Below are positions 21,761 through 30,472 of a stretch of DNA of 64,000 nt, one piece after another; position 1 is the first letter of the stretch; every line of letters starts with the position of its first letter. The stretch spans positions 3,236,001 to 3,300,000 of the forward strand of contig NZ_CP109603.1 in NCBI RefSeq assembly GCF_025905425.1, read 5' to 3'. The notes below the pieces were generated by a model. The model had not been told where the DNA came from and ran no database searches. It saw nothing but the letters and a program-made list of their open reading frames with translations. The stretch comes from Pseudomonas putida (GTDB taxonomy: Bacteria; Pseudomonadota; Gammaproteobacteria; Pseudomonadales; Pseudomonadaceae). The position numbers were made by a program, and so were the translations under genes.

Positions 21761-23709
21761 GCCGCACCCCGTTGACCACCCTGCTGGTCGCCAACCGCGG
21801 TGAAATTGCCTGCCGGGTGATGCGCACCGCCAAGGCCATGGGCCTGACCACCGTCGCCGTGCACAGCGCCACCGACCGTGACGCCCGGCACAGCCGCGAA
21901 GCCGATATCCGCGTCGACCTCGGCGGCACCAAGGCCGCCGAAAGCTACCTGCTGGTCGACAAACTGCTGGCCGCCGCCAAGGCCAGCGGCGCCCAGGCCA
22001 TCCACCCAGGCTATGGCTTTCTTTCGGAAAACGCAGGCTTTGCCCGCGCCATCGAAGAAGCTGGGCTGATCTTCCTCGGCCCACCGGCCAGCGCCATCGA
22101 TGCGATGGGCAGCAAGTCGGCGGCCAAGGCCCTGATGGAAGCCGCTGGCGTGCCCTTGGTTCCGGGCTACCACGGTGAGGCTCAGGACCTGGAAACCTTC
22201 CGCGCCGCCGCCGAACGCATCGGCTACCCGGTGCTGCTCAAGGCCAGCGCCGGTGGCGGCGGTAAGGGCATGAAAGTGGTCGAGGACGAAAGCCAGCTGG
22301 CCGACGCGCTGGCCTCGGCGCAGCGTGAGGCGCAGTCGTCGTTTGGCGATGCACGCATGCTGGTGGAAAAGTACGTACTCAAGCCGCGTCACGTGGAAAT
22401 CCAGGTGTTCGCCGACCAGCACGGCAATTGCCTGTACCTCAACGAACGTGACTGCTCGATCCAGCGCCGCCACCAGAAAGTGGTCGAAGAGGCCCCCGCC
22501 CCCGGTCTGTCGCCAGCGCTGCGCCAGGCCATGGGCGAGGCCGCAGTGCGCGCCGCCCAGGCCATCGGTTATGTGGGTGCGGGCACGGTGGAATTCCTGC
22601 TCGATGCCCGTGGCGAGTTCTTCTTCATGGAGATGAACACCCGCCTACAGGTTGAACACCCGGTCACCGAAGCCATCACCGGCCTCGACCTGGTGGCCTG
22701 GCAGATCCGTGTGGCCTGCGGCGAGGCATTGCCGATCACGCAAGAGCAGGTGCCGCTGATCGGCCACGCCATCGAAGTGCGCCTGTATGCCGAAGACCCG
22801 GCCAACGAGTTTCTGCCGGCCACTGGCACGCTGACACTGTACCGCGAGTCGGCGCCGGGTGAAGGGCGCCGGGTCGACAGCGGGGTCAGCGAGGGGGATG
22901 TGGTGTCGCCGTTCTACGACCCGATGCTGGGCAAGCTGATTGCCTGGGGCGAAGACCGCGAGCAGGCGCGCCTGCGCCTGTTGGCGATGCTCGATGAATT
23001 CGCCATCGGCGGTTTGAAGACCAACATTGGCTTCTTGCGGCGCATCCTCGCCCACCCCGCGTTTGCCGATGCCGAGCTCGACACCGGGTTCATCCCGCGT
23101 CATCAGGCCGTTTTGCTGCCCGCTTCACAACCGCTGCCAGCGCCCTTCTGGGAGGCGGCGGCCGAAGCCTGGCTGCAGGGCCAGGCGGGCCAGCAACGGG
23201 ACGACGACAACCGCTCGCCGTGGGCTGAGCGCAACGGCCTGCGCCTGGGCCTGCCGGCGCGCAGCAGCCTGCATCTGGCCAGTGCCGGGCAGGATCAGGC
23301 GGTGGCCCTCGAACGCAGCGCGCCGTCCACCTGGCAGCTTGATGGCGAGCACCTGGTGCACGATCAGGCTGGCGTGCGCCGTCAGCACCTGGCGCTACGC
23401 CGCGGCGGCACGCTGTACCTGCGCTGGGATGGCGAAATGCACGCCATCCAAGCCTTCGACCCAATTGCCGAAGCCGAGGCCAGCCACAGCCACCAAGGTG
23501 GCCTGGGCGCGCCCATGAACGGCAGTATCGTGCGGGTGCTGGTCGAGCCGGGCCAGGTGGTTGAGGCGGGTACGGCGCTGGTGGTGCTGGAGGCCATGAA
23601 GATGGAGCACAGCATTCGCGCGCCACATGCCGGGACGGTGAAGGTGTTGTTCTGCCAGGAAGGGGATATGGTCAGCGAAGGGACGGTGCTGGTCGAGCTG
23701 GTAGAGTGA
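21757..23709 (+). CDS. liuD: Methylcrotonyl-CoA carboxylase, biotin-carrying (alpha) subunit
   Basis: 650 residues. N-terminal biotin carboxylase with ANRGEIACRVMRTAK, IHPGYGFLSEN and ATP-grasp loop GGGGKGMKVV (about 166), plus MNTRLQVEHPVTE. A linker domain follows (about 460-570), then a biotinyl domain with EAMKMEH (acceptor Lys about 613). It overlaps liuC by four bases. It is the last liu gene and is followed by a GC-rich hairpin. Together LiuB and LiuD form the carboxylase of the leucine pathway. Confidence 0.96.
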   Translation: MSRTPLTTLLVANRGEIACRVMRTAKAMGLTTVAVHSATDRDARHSREADIRVDLGGTKAAESYLLVDKLLAAAKASGAQAIHPGYGFLSENAGFARAIEEAGLIFLGPPASAIDAMGSKSAAKALMEAAGVPLVPGYHGEAQDLETFRAAAERIGYPVLLKASAGGGGKGMKVVEDESQLADALASAQREAQSSFGDARMLVEKYVLKPRHVEIQVFADQHGNCLYLNERDCSIQRRHQKVVEEAPAPGLSPALRQAMGEAAVRAAQAIGYVGAGTVEFLLDARGEFFFMEMNTRLQVEHPVTEAITGLDLVAWQIRVACGEALPITQEQVPLIGHAIEVRLYAEDPANEFLPATGTLTLYRESAPGEGRRVDSGVSEGDVVSPFYDPMLGKLIAWGEDREQARLRLLAMLDEFAIGGLKTNIGFLRRILAHPAFADAELDTGFIPRHQAVLLPASQPLPAPFWEAAAEAWLQGQAGQQRDDDNRSPWAERNGLRLGLPARSSLHLASAGQDQAVALERSAPSTWQLDGEHLVHDQAGVRRQHLALRRGGTLYLRWDGEMHAIQAFDPIAEAEASHSHQGGLGAPMNGSIVRVLVEPGQVVEAGTALVVLEAMKMEHSIRAPHAGTVKVLFCQEGDMVSEGTVLVELVE

Positions 23710-23715
23710 GGTAAC

Positions 23716-23736
23716 TGGGGCCGCACTGCGGCCCCA
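23716..23736. terminator. Hairpin between liuD and the S24-like regulator
   Basis: TGGGGCCGC / GCGGCCCCA, 9-bp perfect stem with a 3-base loop, placed between two convergent stops. Confidence 0.7.
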
Positions 23737-23741
23737 ACAAT

Positions 23742-24398
23742 CTAGAAGGACCCATGCACCCGCACAACCACCCCCAGAAATTCGCAGCCGTCTTCACACA
23801 GCAATGCAGGGTAGTTGCTGTTCAAGGCCTTCAGATACCGCTGCCCACCTTCCTCAGCCAACTCACGGAAAATCGCCGGTTTGCCCGGCTGACGAGCGAT
23901 AACCAAACGCCCCGGCTCAACCTCCACGCCTGGGTCGACCAGCATCCGCATACCCTGCGGCACACTGCGGCCACTGACTGCACTCATCGCATCGTTTTCA
24001 ACAGTCAGCCAGAACGCCTTGCCCTTGGCCATGTAGTCCGTCTGCTCAAATACGCCAGTCTCTGCTGCTTCTAGCTCCCCCCAACCCAGCACCGGGTAGC
24101 GGAAACACACGATGTATTGCATGAGGTCCAGGTCATCATCGGTGTCATCCACTTCATAGCTGCCGCGCTCCTCACCGACCTGACCCAGAATGCGCAATTG
24201 CAAGCTGACGTTGTAGTGGGGCATGCCAAGCTCGACGAACGTGCGGTTCATCGACTCGATCTTCGGCTGACGCCGCTTGTTCACCCAATGCCCTACGCTG
24301 CCCTGAGACACGCCAACGCGTTCGGCAAGTTGTTCTTGAGTGAGCCCAAGCTCCTCCATCCGGTCACGGACGAGGGCAATCCATTTATCCATATTCAT
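23742..24398 (-). CDS. XRE-type repressor with degenerate S24 (LexA-like) domain
   Basis: 218 residues from MNMDKW. An HTH lies at about 14-40 (GLTQEQLAERVGVSQGSVGHWVNKR); the C-terminal half matches LexA/CI-type S24 domains (MLVDPGVEVEPGRLVIAR, LKALNSNYP). The catalytic serine position reads ENDAM instead of GDSM, and the catalytic lysine position reads IFREL instead of a VKRL-like sequence, so self-cleavage is probably lost. Neither candidate start (24398, or ATG at 24440 adding 14 residues) has a good ribosome site; family resemblance favours 24398. It is divergent from a DUF6124 gene across an ATACT/AGTAT inverted repeat. Confidence 0.82.
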   Translation of the reverse strand: MNMDKWIALVRDRMEELGLTQEQLAERVGVSQGSVGHWVNKRRQPKIESMNRTFVELGMPHYNVSLQLRILGQVGEERGSYEVDDTDDDLDLMQYIVCFRYPVLGWGELEAAETGVFEQTDYMAKGKAFWLTVENDAMSAVSGRSVPQGMRMLVDPGVEVEPGRLVIARQPGKPAIFRELAEEGGQRYLKALNSNYPALLCEDGCEFLGVVVRVHGSF

Positions 24399-24468
24399 CG
24401 CTGGCACGATACGGACTGCCTTCAGGCGCTCAATAAACATTCTGTATTATTTATCAGAAAGCGTGAAA

Positions 24469-24487
24469 ATACTTTAGGTATTAGTAT
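24469..24487. promoter_or_regulatory. Candidate operator (inverted repeat ATACT-N9-AGTAT)
   Basis: Short inverted repeat in the AT-rich gap between the divergent S24-like regulator and DUF6124 genes, a plausible autoregulatory site. No binding data; arms are only 5 bp. Confidence 0.4.
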
Positions 24488-24528
24488 CGGCCTGAACCTT
24501 TTCCCTATTGGCATTCGCAGGTATCAGG

Positions 24529-24828
24529 ATGAAACCACCGACAAATGACGAAACAGATCTCGACAGCGAAGCGGCCCGCCGCGCCCTCGACTACTACCTC
24601 AACCCCAACCCCCCGCGCCCCAGCATCGAGAACAAGATCTGGACCCTCCACGAAGGCGTAAGCGGTGAGCAAGCCCAGGAACACGCCATCGCCCTGCTCC
24701 GCTGCGCCGCCGCCACCGCACAGGAAACCGCCGTCCATCAGCAAGGCACCCAGCGCGAGCTGACCTTCGCATTGATGCACATGATGGACATGGCGCGCGC
24801 CCTGCTGGAGCACAAGCGCCCCGTGTAG
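24529..24828 (+). CDS. DUF6124 family small protein
   Basis: 99 residues. The pattern RALDYYLNP near the N-terminus followed by about 60 residues of predicted helix (LRCAAATAQETAVHQQ, LTFALMHMMDMARALLEH) matches the Pseudomonas DUF6124 family, whose function is unknown. No signal peptide or membrane helix. The start at 24529 has only a weak CAGG upstream. Divergent from the S24-like regulator. Confidence 0.7.
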   Translation: MKPPTNDETDLDSEAARRALDYYLNPNPPRPSIENKIWTLHEGVSGEQAQEHAIALLRCAAATAQETAVHQQGTQRELTFALMHMMDMARALLEHKRPV

Positions 24829-24947
24829 ACGGGGTGTAGGTAAAAACGAAGGGAGAGACGTGACGGCCGGGTAACGGCAAAGGCCCCGATTGCCGGGACA
24901 AGGAAGCGCATCGGTAGAACTTTTTTACCGAATTAGCGAAAATTCAT

Positions 24948-24982
24948 TTGACTGGCAAATGATAACGATTATTATTGCACTC
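24948..24982 (+). promoter_or_regulatory. Fur-regulated promoter of PrrF
   Basis: A -35 TTGACT at 24948-24953 and a -10 TATTAT at 24970-24975 (16-bp spacing) place the start near 24982. A Fur box (about 24957-24977, core TGATAACGATTATTA) overlaps the -10, so iron-loaded Fur should block it. Confidence 0.8.
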
Positions 24983-25092
24983 AGCTGATCGCGAGATCTG
25001 CTGGATAACCTGGAGCTTAGGTCGCTCTCAGATTATCTCCTCATCAGGCTAATCACGGTTTTTGACCCGGCTTTTTGCCGGGTCTTTTTTTT
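24982..25092 (+). ncRNA. prrF: PrrF-type iron-responsive small RNA
   Basis: About 110 nt. It begins near CTGATCGCGAGATC, carries the highly conserved PrrF antisense core ATTATCTCCTCATCAGGCTA around 25033-25052, and ends in an intrinsic terminator (GACCCGG, loop, CCGGGTC and a T-run ending at 25092). Size, Fur promoter, core and terminator all match the PrrF sRNAs of Pseudomonas, which repress iron-rich protein mRNAs under iron starvation. Other PrrF copies would lie outside the window. It sits just upstream of an iron-uptake block. Confidence 0.92.
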
Positions 25093-25273
25093 GGCTCTTC
25101 AGGCTAATGAAGATCGTGAATGGCCGGCATGATAGCAAAAGTGTGTCAGACCGTGAACGCTCATTACAAAACTTTGCGGAATCAGCACTTGAGAATCAAT
25201 CTCGTTTCGCCTACGCTGATGACGCATCAAGGAAGATGCCCCCACACCTCCCCTTTTGAGCAAGGAGCTGTCC

Positions 25274-25789
25274 ATGACACGTCTGCTGCTGCCCCTTGAG
25301 CACCCATCGCCAACCACCGAGCACGATGCTGACACCGCCCTGTTACATGACCTGAAACGGCTGCCCCGGCGCGTCCAGCAAGTGTTTCTGCTCAATCGCC
25401 TCGACCAACTGGATTTTGCCGGTATCGCTGCCCGGCTCGACCTGCCATTGGCGAGCATTGAGCGCCATATGAACCAGGCGCTGCAAGCAGGCCGCTCGCG
25501 CCGGGATGTGCTGGCGAGTATTGCCGGGCAATGGTACGTACGCCTGCAGAGCCCCCAGGTGACCGCCTGCGAGCGCATCGACTTTCGCCGCTGGCTGGAT
25601 GCGGACCAAGCCAACTTGCTGGCGTTTCACGACACCGAACTGCTTTGGCGTAGCCTGCTGGCGCCAGCACGGCAGCTGGGTCAGGACGGTTGGTACCGGC
25701 AAGGTCGCGCGGCGCTGTCGTTAGGTGGGTGTTCGATTGCAGTGGGCCTTGGCATGGCTGCATTGGTGCTGTTCGGCTTTTGGGCCTGA
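25274..25789 (+). CDS. Hybrid of sigma-70 region 4 and FecR N-terminal domain with C-terminal membrane helix
   Basis: 171 residues. Residues 20-75 read like sigma-70 region 4 (LKRLPRRVQQVFLLNRLDQLDFAGIAARLDL, then SIERHMNQAL). Residues 85-135 read like the FecR N-terminal DUF4880 segment (AGQWYVRLQSPQVTACERIDFRRWLD). A single membrane helix closes the protein (about 150-170). Sigma region 2 is missing, as is the periplasmic sensor part of FecR, so it is neither a usable sigma factor nor a full anti-sigma protein. AAGGAG precedes the ATG. It faces a TonB receptor/PepSY block and may modulate iron signalling; that is inference. Confidence 0.75.
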   Translation: MTRLLLPLEHPSPTTEHDADTALLHDLKRLPRRVQQVFLLNRLDQLDFAGIAARLDLPLASIERHMNQALQAGRSRRDVLASIAGQWYVRLQSPQVTACERIDFRRWLDADQANLLAFHDTELLWRSLLAPARQLGQDGWYRQGRAALSLGGCSIAVGLGMAALVLFGFWA

Positions 25790-25809
25790 CAACGCATCAG
25801 CACCGCGAA

Positions 25810-26142
25810 TCACACAAAGACGTACACCACCCCCCAAACAGGCACCGCCGTCGCCAATCCGACCGCCAGCCGCGGCCAGTAAGGCAGCAGCATCACCAAT
25901 AGCATCCCCGACAACGACATCACGCCCAACCAGGCCACCGGCCCCATGGCCCAACCCCAGGCTTGCGCGCACAGCAGCAGGCTGGCCAGCAACGCGAGCC
26001 ACCCCATGCCACGCAACCCCACGCGCAATGCACGTGGACAGGCCCGCTGCCATACCTGCTTGTAATGCCTTTCCAGCCCCTGGCACAGGCCGAGCATGCC
26101 GAGGTAGGCGAACACTACGCCACCTGTCATCCACATCATCAT
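25810..26142 (-). CDS. DUF3325 membrane protein
   Basis: 110 residues, three to four hydrophobic segments (GGVVFAYLGMLGL, GMGWLALLASLLLCA, VAWLGVMSLSGMLLVMLL, GLATAVPVWGVVYVFV). Fits the DUF3325 family found beside PepSY proteins and TonB siderophore receptors. Three consecutive ATG codons (26142, 26139, 26136) are possible starts; the first overlaps the PepSY stop in ATGA. Last gene of the iron-uptake operon on the minus strand. Role unknown, presumably inner-membrane. Confidence 0.8.
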   Translation of the reverse strand: MMMWMTGGVVFAYLGMLGLCQGLERHYKQVWQRACPRALRVGLRGMGWLALLASLLLCAQAWGWAMGPVAWLGVMSLSGMLLVMLLPYWPRLAVGLATAVPVWGVVYVFV

Positions 26143-27659
26143 GCGCCCGCCTCCAGGTTACGCCCCGCCTTGACCTTGACGGGCGCCGGCACCGCTTGGT
26201 GCACTCGCCACGCCACCAGCCCCAACAGCATGCCCAGTACCAGGGCGCTGACCACAACCCCCAGGCGCATCGCATCCCCCACGCTGCCAAGCGCTCCCAA
26301 GCCAATGCACAGCATCGCCGCCATTACCAGTTGCTCGACCCAGGCCCGCTTCGCCGGCCTGACGCCAGCGTGCAACAACGCCAACAACCACACCCCGAAG
26401 AACGCGCGCACTTCCCAGCTTTCTCGTTGCACCAGTTCAACCGGCAGCACGCGGCTGGCCCACAGCAGGCCTACGCAGGCCAGCAGCAATCCGCTGATGA
26501 AGCCGACGTTGCACACTTCGGCCACCCGGAACCACCGCCGCGCCGAAACCTGGGTCGTGGCGCTGGCATACTTGCGCCCGCGCTTGACGCAAAACAGCAC
26601 CAGCCCGCTGGCAATCATCACGCAGCTGACCAGCCCGCAGATGAAGTACAACCAGCGCATCGGGTAACCGCCGAACTGGGCAAAGTGCAGGCCGACCATT
26701 ACCCGCTGGGTCAGAGGGGCCGCACGCCATTGCGGTACATCGCTGAGCAGCTCACCGCTGACGCCGTCGAAGACCATCGCCTGGCCCTTGGCGAGGGCGA
26801 TACGGTTACCCAGCTCGGGGCGGATCTCGATGCGCGCACCGGCCGTGTTGGGGTTGCGGATGTTGAGGCCGCCAAGCGGCCCCAGCCGGGCCTCGGCCTG
26901 GGCCAGCAGCGGTGCCACATCCACCAGCTCGCCCGGTTGCCTGGCCTGGTGCCGTGGCTGCTCCAGGCGGGCATTGCCTTGCGCCTGGAAGTAAGCGCGG
27001 GTGTCGCCCTCGAACAACGCATCGACCCCTGCCGGGATGTAGATGAGCATGAAAATCACCAGCCCGGTGTAAGTGATCATCAGGTGGAACGGCAGCAACA
27101 GCACGGCGCTGGCATTGTGAAAGTCCAGCCACGAGCGCTGGCCCTTGTTGGGCCTGAAGGTAAAGAACTCCTTGAAGATCTTCTTGTGAATCACGATGCC
27201 GGTGACCAGTGCAGCCAGCATCACCAGCGCCAGCGCACCGACCACGAAGATGCCCCAGTTGCGCGGCAGGTCGAGGGTGAAATGGAAGCGGAAAAAGAAG
27301 TTGCCGCCGACGCTGTCACGCACCTCGATGGCCTCGCCGGTGCGTGGGTCGAGCTGCACGCCACCGCCATGGCGACGCTCGCCGGTGGACACGCGCAAGC
27401 CTGGCGAGCGCTCGGTGGGCAGGCTGATGCCCCAGTTGCCGGCCTGCGGTTCGTGGGCCTGCAGGTAGGCAACGGCCCGGCGCGCGGCATCGGCCTGAGA
27501 CACCTCTGTTGCCGGGATCTCCGGCTGCATCCAGTGATCGAGTTCCTTGTCGAACACTGCCAGGGTACCGGTGACGAAGATCGCGAACAGCAGCCAGCCG
27601 AAAATCAGCCCGCCCCAGGTGTGCAGCCAGGACATCGATTGGGTGAAGGTGTTCTTCAT
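26139..27659 (-). CDS. PepSY-associated inner-membrane protein (ferric-siderophore reduction type)
   Basis: 506 residues. An N-terminal TM helix (SWLHTWGGLIFGWLLFAIFVTGTLAVF) is typical of PepSY_TM proteins, followed by a large periplasmic part and further TM helices around 185-215, 340-365 and 380-470. Conserved His/Trp pairs sit in the helices (HTWGG, FHNASAVLLLPFHLMITYTG, GLHFAQFGG). Relatives such as PiuB, FoxB and FegB act in iron release from siderophores at the inner membrane. ATG at 27659 overlaps the DUF3649 stop in ATGA and is preferred over the upstream GTG. Confidence 0.88.
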   Translation of the reverse strand: MKNTFTQSMSWLHTWGGLIFGWLLFAIFVTGTLAVFDKELDHWMQPEIPATEVSQADAARRAVAYLQAHEPQAGNWGISLPTERSPGLRVSTGERRHGGGVQLDPRTGEAIEVRDSVGGNFFFRFHFTLDLPRNWGIFVVGALALVMLAALVTGIVIHKKIFKEFFTFRPNKGQRSWLDFHNASAVLLLPFHLMITYTGLVIFMLIYIPAGVDALFEGDTRAYFQAQGNARLEQPRHQARQPGELVDVAPLLAQAEARLGPLGGLNIRNPNTAGARIEIRPELGNRIALAKGQAMVFDGVSGELLSDVPQWRAAPLTQRVMVGLHFAQFGGYPMRWLYFICGLVSCVMIASGLVLFCVKRGRKYASATTQVSARRWFRVAEVCNVGFISGLLLACVGLLWASRVLPVELVQRESWEVRAFFGVWLLALLHAGVRPAKRAWVEQLVMAAMLCIGLGALGSVGDAMRLGVVVSALVLGMLLGLVAWRVHQAVPAPVKVKAGRNLEAGA

Positions 27660-27943
27660 GCCAGCCACCCCAGTGCCTGCGGCCAGAAACCGATCAATGC
27701 CAGCGGTGCGGCGAGGGCCAGCGGCGCCCAGGCGCGCACGGCGTCTCGGCTGGCAAAGGCCCAGAGGATTGCGCCGGTGTAGAAGATGAAGGCTGGCAGG
27801 GTCGCGACGATCACCGCGTCGGCGGGCGACAGCGGCAACAGCCGCGCCAGGCAGGCACTGGCGGCGTAGCTGAACGCGTAGCCGCCGAGCAGTGCGGCCG
27901 TGCTGCGGGAGAGGATCTGCAGCCAGGCGGGGGCTTGGATCAT
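27656..27943 (-). CDS. DUF3649 membrane protein
   Basis: 95 residues, three hydrophobic segments (STAALLGGYAFSYAASACLARLL, AVIVATLPAFIFYTGAILWAF, PLALAAPLALIGFW). Matches small DUF3649 proteins found between TonB receptors and PepSY proteins. ATG at 27943 has GAGGG 7 bases upstream; an earlier ATG at 27964 lies inside the hairpin region and is less likely. Translationally coupled to the PepSY gene. Function unknown. Confidence 0.8.
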   Translation of the reverse strand: MIQAPAWLQILSRSTAALLGGYAFSYAASACLARLLPLSPADAVIVATLPAFIFYTGAILWAFASRDAVRAWAPLALAAPLALIGFWPQALGWLA

Positions 27944-27966
27944 CGGGTATCCCTCAAGGATCATGG

Positions 27967-27989
27967 TTGGGGCTGCTGTGCAGCCCCAA
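27967..27989. terminator. Hairpin after the TonB receptor gene
   Basis: TTGGGGCTGC/GCAGCCCCAA, 10-bp perfect stem with a 3-base loop, directly after the receptor stop and before the DUF3649 start. It could attenuate read-through into the small membrane genes. Confidence 0.6.
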
Positions 27990-27992
27990 TAC

Positions 27993-30233
27993 TCAGAAGG
28001 AAATGTTCAAGGAAGCAAACACCGCACGACCCGGCTGGTTGTAGGTGTTGGCCCCCGAGCTGCTGGCATTGCCACCGCGCAGGATCTGCTTGTCGAACAC
28101 GTTGTTCACACCCACCCGCACGTCATAGTTGGCGTTGAACTTGTAGCCCGTGCTCACGTCCACCAGGCCGTAGGCTTCCACGTCCTGCTGCGCATCCTGG
28201 TCGTAGTTTTGCTGGGTGCGGTAGTTGTAGGTCGGCGACTTCTGCTTGCCGAAATAAGTGCCTGCCACCTGGAACGACAGCTTGTCGGTGGCGCGCCAAT
28301 CGAGGGTGGTATTGACCGTGTACTCCGGGATCACCGACAGCGGCTCGCCTGTCTCGCGGCTGTCGTTGTCGAGCATCCAGGTCAGGTTGGTGTTCCAGTC
28401 CAGGGTTGGGGTCAGCTCGATGAAGAAGTTGCCCTCGATACCTTCCACACGTGCTTCGCCAGCGTTCTCCCACTGGGTCACGCGGCGGCCGCTGTTGATG
28501 GTGTAGAGCACATCGGTGTCGCCGATGATCTTGTTCTTGTAATCGTTGCGGAAGTAGGTGGCGCTGGTACGCCAGGTGCCACGGTCGTACAGCAGCCCGA
28601 TCTCTTTGTTGACGCTGATTTCAGGCTTGAGGTCGGCGTTACCCTGCAGGTAGCAACCACCGGAGTTGCCCTGCTGCACGCTGCACCCGTTACCACGGCT
28701 GTAGAGCAGGTAATTGGGGTTGGACTGGTACAGGTTCGGCACCTTGTAGGCCCGAGCGATACCGCCCTTGACCGACAACGCATCGGTCAGCTTGTGCGAC
28801 AGGTTCAAGCTAGGGCTGAAGTTGTCACCGAACGTCTCGTGGTGGTCAAAGCGCAGGCCCGGGGTGACAGTGGTGTCACCGACAATGATGTTGTCTTCGA
28901 CGAACAGCGCGTAGCTCTTGGCGGTCATCTTCGAGTTGCTGCGGTCAAAGCCACTGATCGCGTCATTGCCACCGCCGCTCGGGTCGAAGCTCTGCGGGCG
29001 GAACGAGCCCTGATCATTGAGCGACTCGTACAGGTATTCACCGCCCAGGGTCAGCACATGTTCGGTGCTGCCCATGGCGAATGGCAGGTTCACTTCGCTG
29101 CTCAGGCGGGTATTGCGCAGCCGCGACATGGCCGCGCCGCTATCGTTGATCGCGCCTTCCGGGCCACCGGCCAGGCCTTCGTTAAGGCGCCAGTTGCGCA
29201 CGTATTCATAGGCCAGCGTGGTCTTGCTGGTGCCCCAGGCGAAATCACCCAGGTGGGTCAGGTCGTAGGTGTTGCGCTGCATCACGTTGGTCTCGTGGCC
29301 ATACAGGCTGGAGATCAGATCGACATTGCTGCCACCGTTGCTGTTCATGGTGTCGCCAGCATAAATGTTGCCTTGGCGGCTGTAGCCGGCGCTGGCTTCG
29401 AGGCGGTGCTCGTCATTGAGCTTCCAGCTCAACAGGCCGTTGATGTCCTTGTTGCGCACGCCTTCGCGGCCGGCCGACAGGGCACTGTTGGCATGGCTGG
29501 CGTTGATGTCCAGGTCGTCGGCGTCGGTCTTGGCCAGGCCACCGTACAAGCGGAACCCCAGGTTTTCGGTGAGGCCGCCGCCAAGGTTGAAGTTGGCACG
29601 GCGGCTGGCGCCCTCGGCGCTGTCTTCGGGCATCTGCGTGTACAGGCTGACGCTGCCTTTGAGTTCATCGGTCGGGCGCTTGGTGATGATGTTGACCACC
29701 CCCCCCATGGCACCTGAGCCGTAGCGTGCGGCGGCAGGGCCACGCAGGATCTCGATGCGCTCGACCGCTTCGGCCGGCACCCAGTTGGTTTCACCACGGG
29801 TGTCGCGGTCGCCGTTCCAGCCGTAGCGCACGGCGTTACGTGCGCTGGAGGGCTTGCCGTCGATGAGGATCAAGGTGTTTTCCGGCCCCATGCCGCGCAG
29901 GTCGATCTGCCGGTTGTTGCCGCGTGCGCCGCTGGCACTGTTGCCGGTCAGGTTGACCCCGGGCTCGCGACGGATCAGTTCAGACAGGTCATTGGCTGGG
30001 GGATGACGCTTGATGTCTTCTTCGGTGATGATCGACGAACCCAGGGCCTGCCGCGCTTCGCGCTCGGCGGTGACGAGGGTGTTCTGGATGACCAGGGCCT
30101 TTTCAGGCGCAGCCACTTCCAGCATTTCACCCGCGCGTGGCTCTTCGGCCTGAGCGGCGGTCGCGACCATGGCCGGCGACGCCAGCGCGACGAACGCCAG
30201 GGCCAGGCTGTTGGGTGAAGTTCTGGATTGCAT
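27993..30233 (-). CDS. TonB-dependent catecholate siderophore receptor (FepA/PfeA/PirA type)
   Basis: 746 residues. A Sec signal (1-29, ending TAAQAEE) leads to a TonB-box-like ALVIQNTLV (about 46-54), plug domain (about 60-190) with LIRREPGVNLTG, RQIDLRGMGPENTLILIDG and RIEILRGPAAARYGSGAMGGVVNIITKRP, then a 22-strand-type barrel ending in aromatic LNISF. The plug segment RNAVRYGWNGDRDTRGETNWVP is characteristic of the FepA/PfeA group, so ferric enterobactin or a related catecholate is the likely ligand. AGGAGA lies at the start. A Fur-box-like sequence lies about 110 bp upstream. Confidence 0.92.
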   Translation of the reverse strand: MQSRTSPNSLALAFVALASPAMVATAAQAEEPRAGEMLEVAAPEKALVIQNTLVTAEREARQALGSSIITEEDIKRHPPANDLSELIRREPGVNLTGNSASGARGNNRQIDLRGMGPENTLILIDGKPSSARNAVRYGWNGDRDTRGETNWVPAEAVERIEILRGPAAARYGSGAMGGVVNIITKRPTDELKGSVSLYTQMPEDSAEGASRRANFNLGGGLTENLGFRLYGGLAKTDADDLDINASHANSALSAGREGVRNKDINGLLSWKLNDEHRLEASAGYSRQGNIYAGDTMNSNGGSNVDLISSLYGHETNVMQRNTYDLTHLGDFAWGTSKTTLAYEYVRNWRLNEGLAGGPEGAINDSGAAMSRLRNTRLSSEVNLPFAMGSTEHVLTLGGEYLYESLNDQGSFRPQSFDPSGGGNDAISGFDRSNSKMTAKSYALFVEDNIIVGDTTVTPGLRFDHHETFGDNFSPSLNLSHKLTDALSVKGGIARAYKVPNLYQSNPNYLLYSRGNGCSVQQGNSGGCYLQGNADLKPEISVNKEIGLLYDRGTWRTSATYFRNDYKNKIIGDTDVLYTINSGRRVTQWENAGEARVEGIEGNFFIELTPTLDWNTNLTWMLDNDSRETGEPLSVIPEYTVNTTLDWRATDKLSFQVAGTYFGKQKSPTYNYRTQQNYDQDAQQDVEAYGLVDVSTGYKFNANYDVRVGVNNVFDKQILRGGNASSSGANTYNQPGRAVFASLNISF

Positions 30234-30343
30234 CGGTACATCTCCTGCGATTCATGAGCAAAAAGGCACATCCCTGCCAGGAAGCCGGAGAGCCCTCGCC
30301 CACCGGCCTCACAAACACAAAGTGGGGCCAATAGGGTTGGTAA

Positions 30344-30364
30344 ATATAGTGATTCTCAAATGAG
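30344..30364. promoter_or_regulatory. Fur-box-like site upstream of the receptor
   Basis: ATATAGTGATTCTCAAATGAG contains the TGATTCTCA half seen in many Fur boxes and lies in the 239-bp divergent gap between the receptor and arsB genes, about 110 bp from the receptor start. Confidence 0.55.
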
Positions 30365-30472
30365 TTTAAATCTTATTTACGAAACTTACATGTTTGTAAC
30401 GGAACTTTGCTGAAACGCCCGCGCGTGCCCTACTCTGTCGCGGCTTGTTTGCCACTTCGAGACCCTGTGTTC

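Noticed and set aside
27900..29717. 605-codon plus-strand frame opposite the TonB receptor
   Set aside because: Shadow; the receptor on the minus strand has a signal peptide, plug and barrel motifs.
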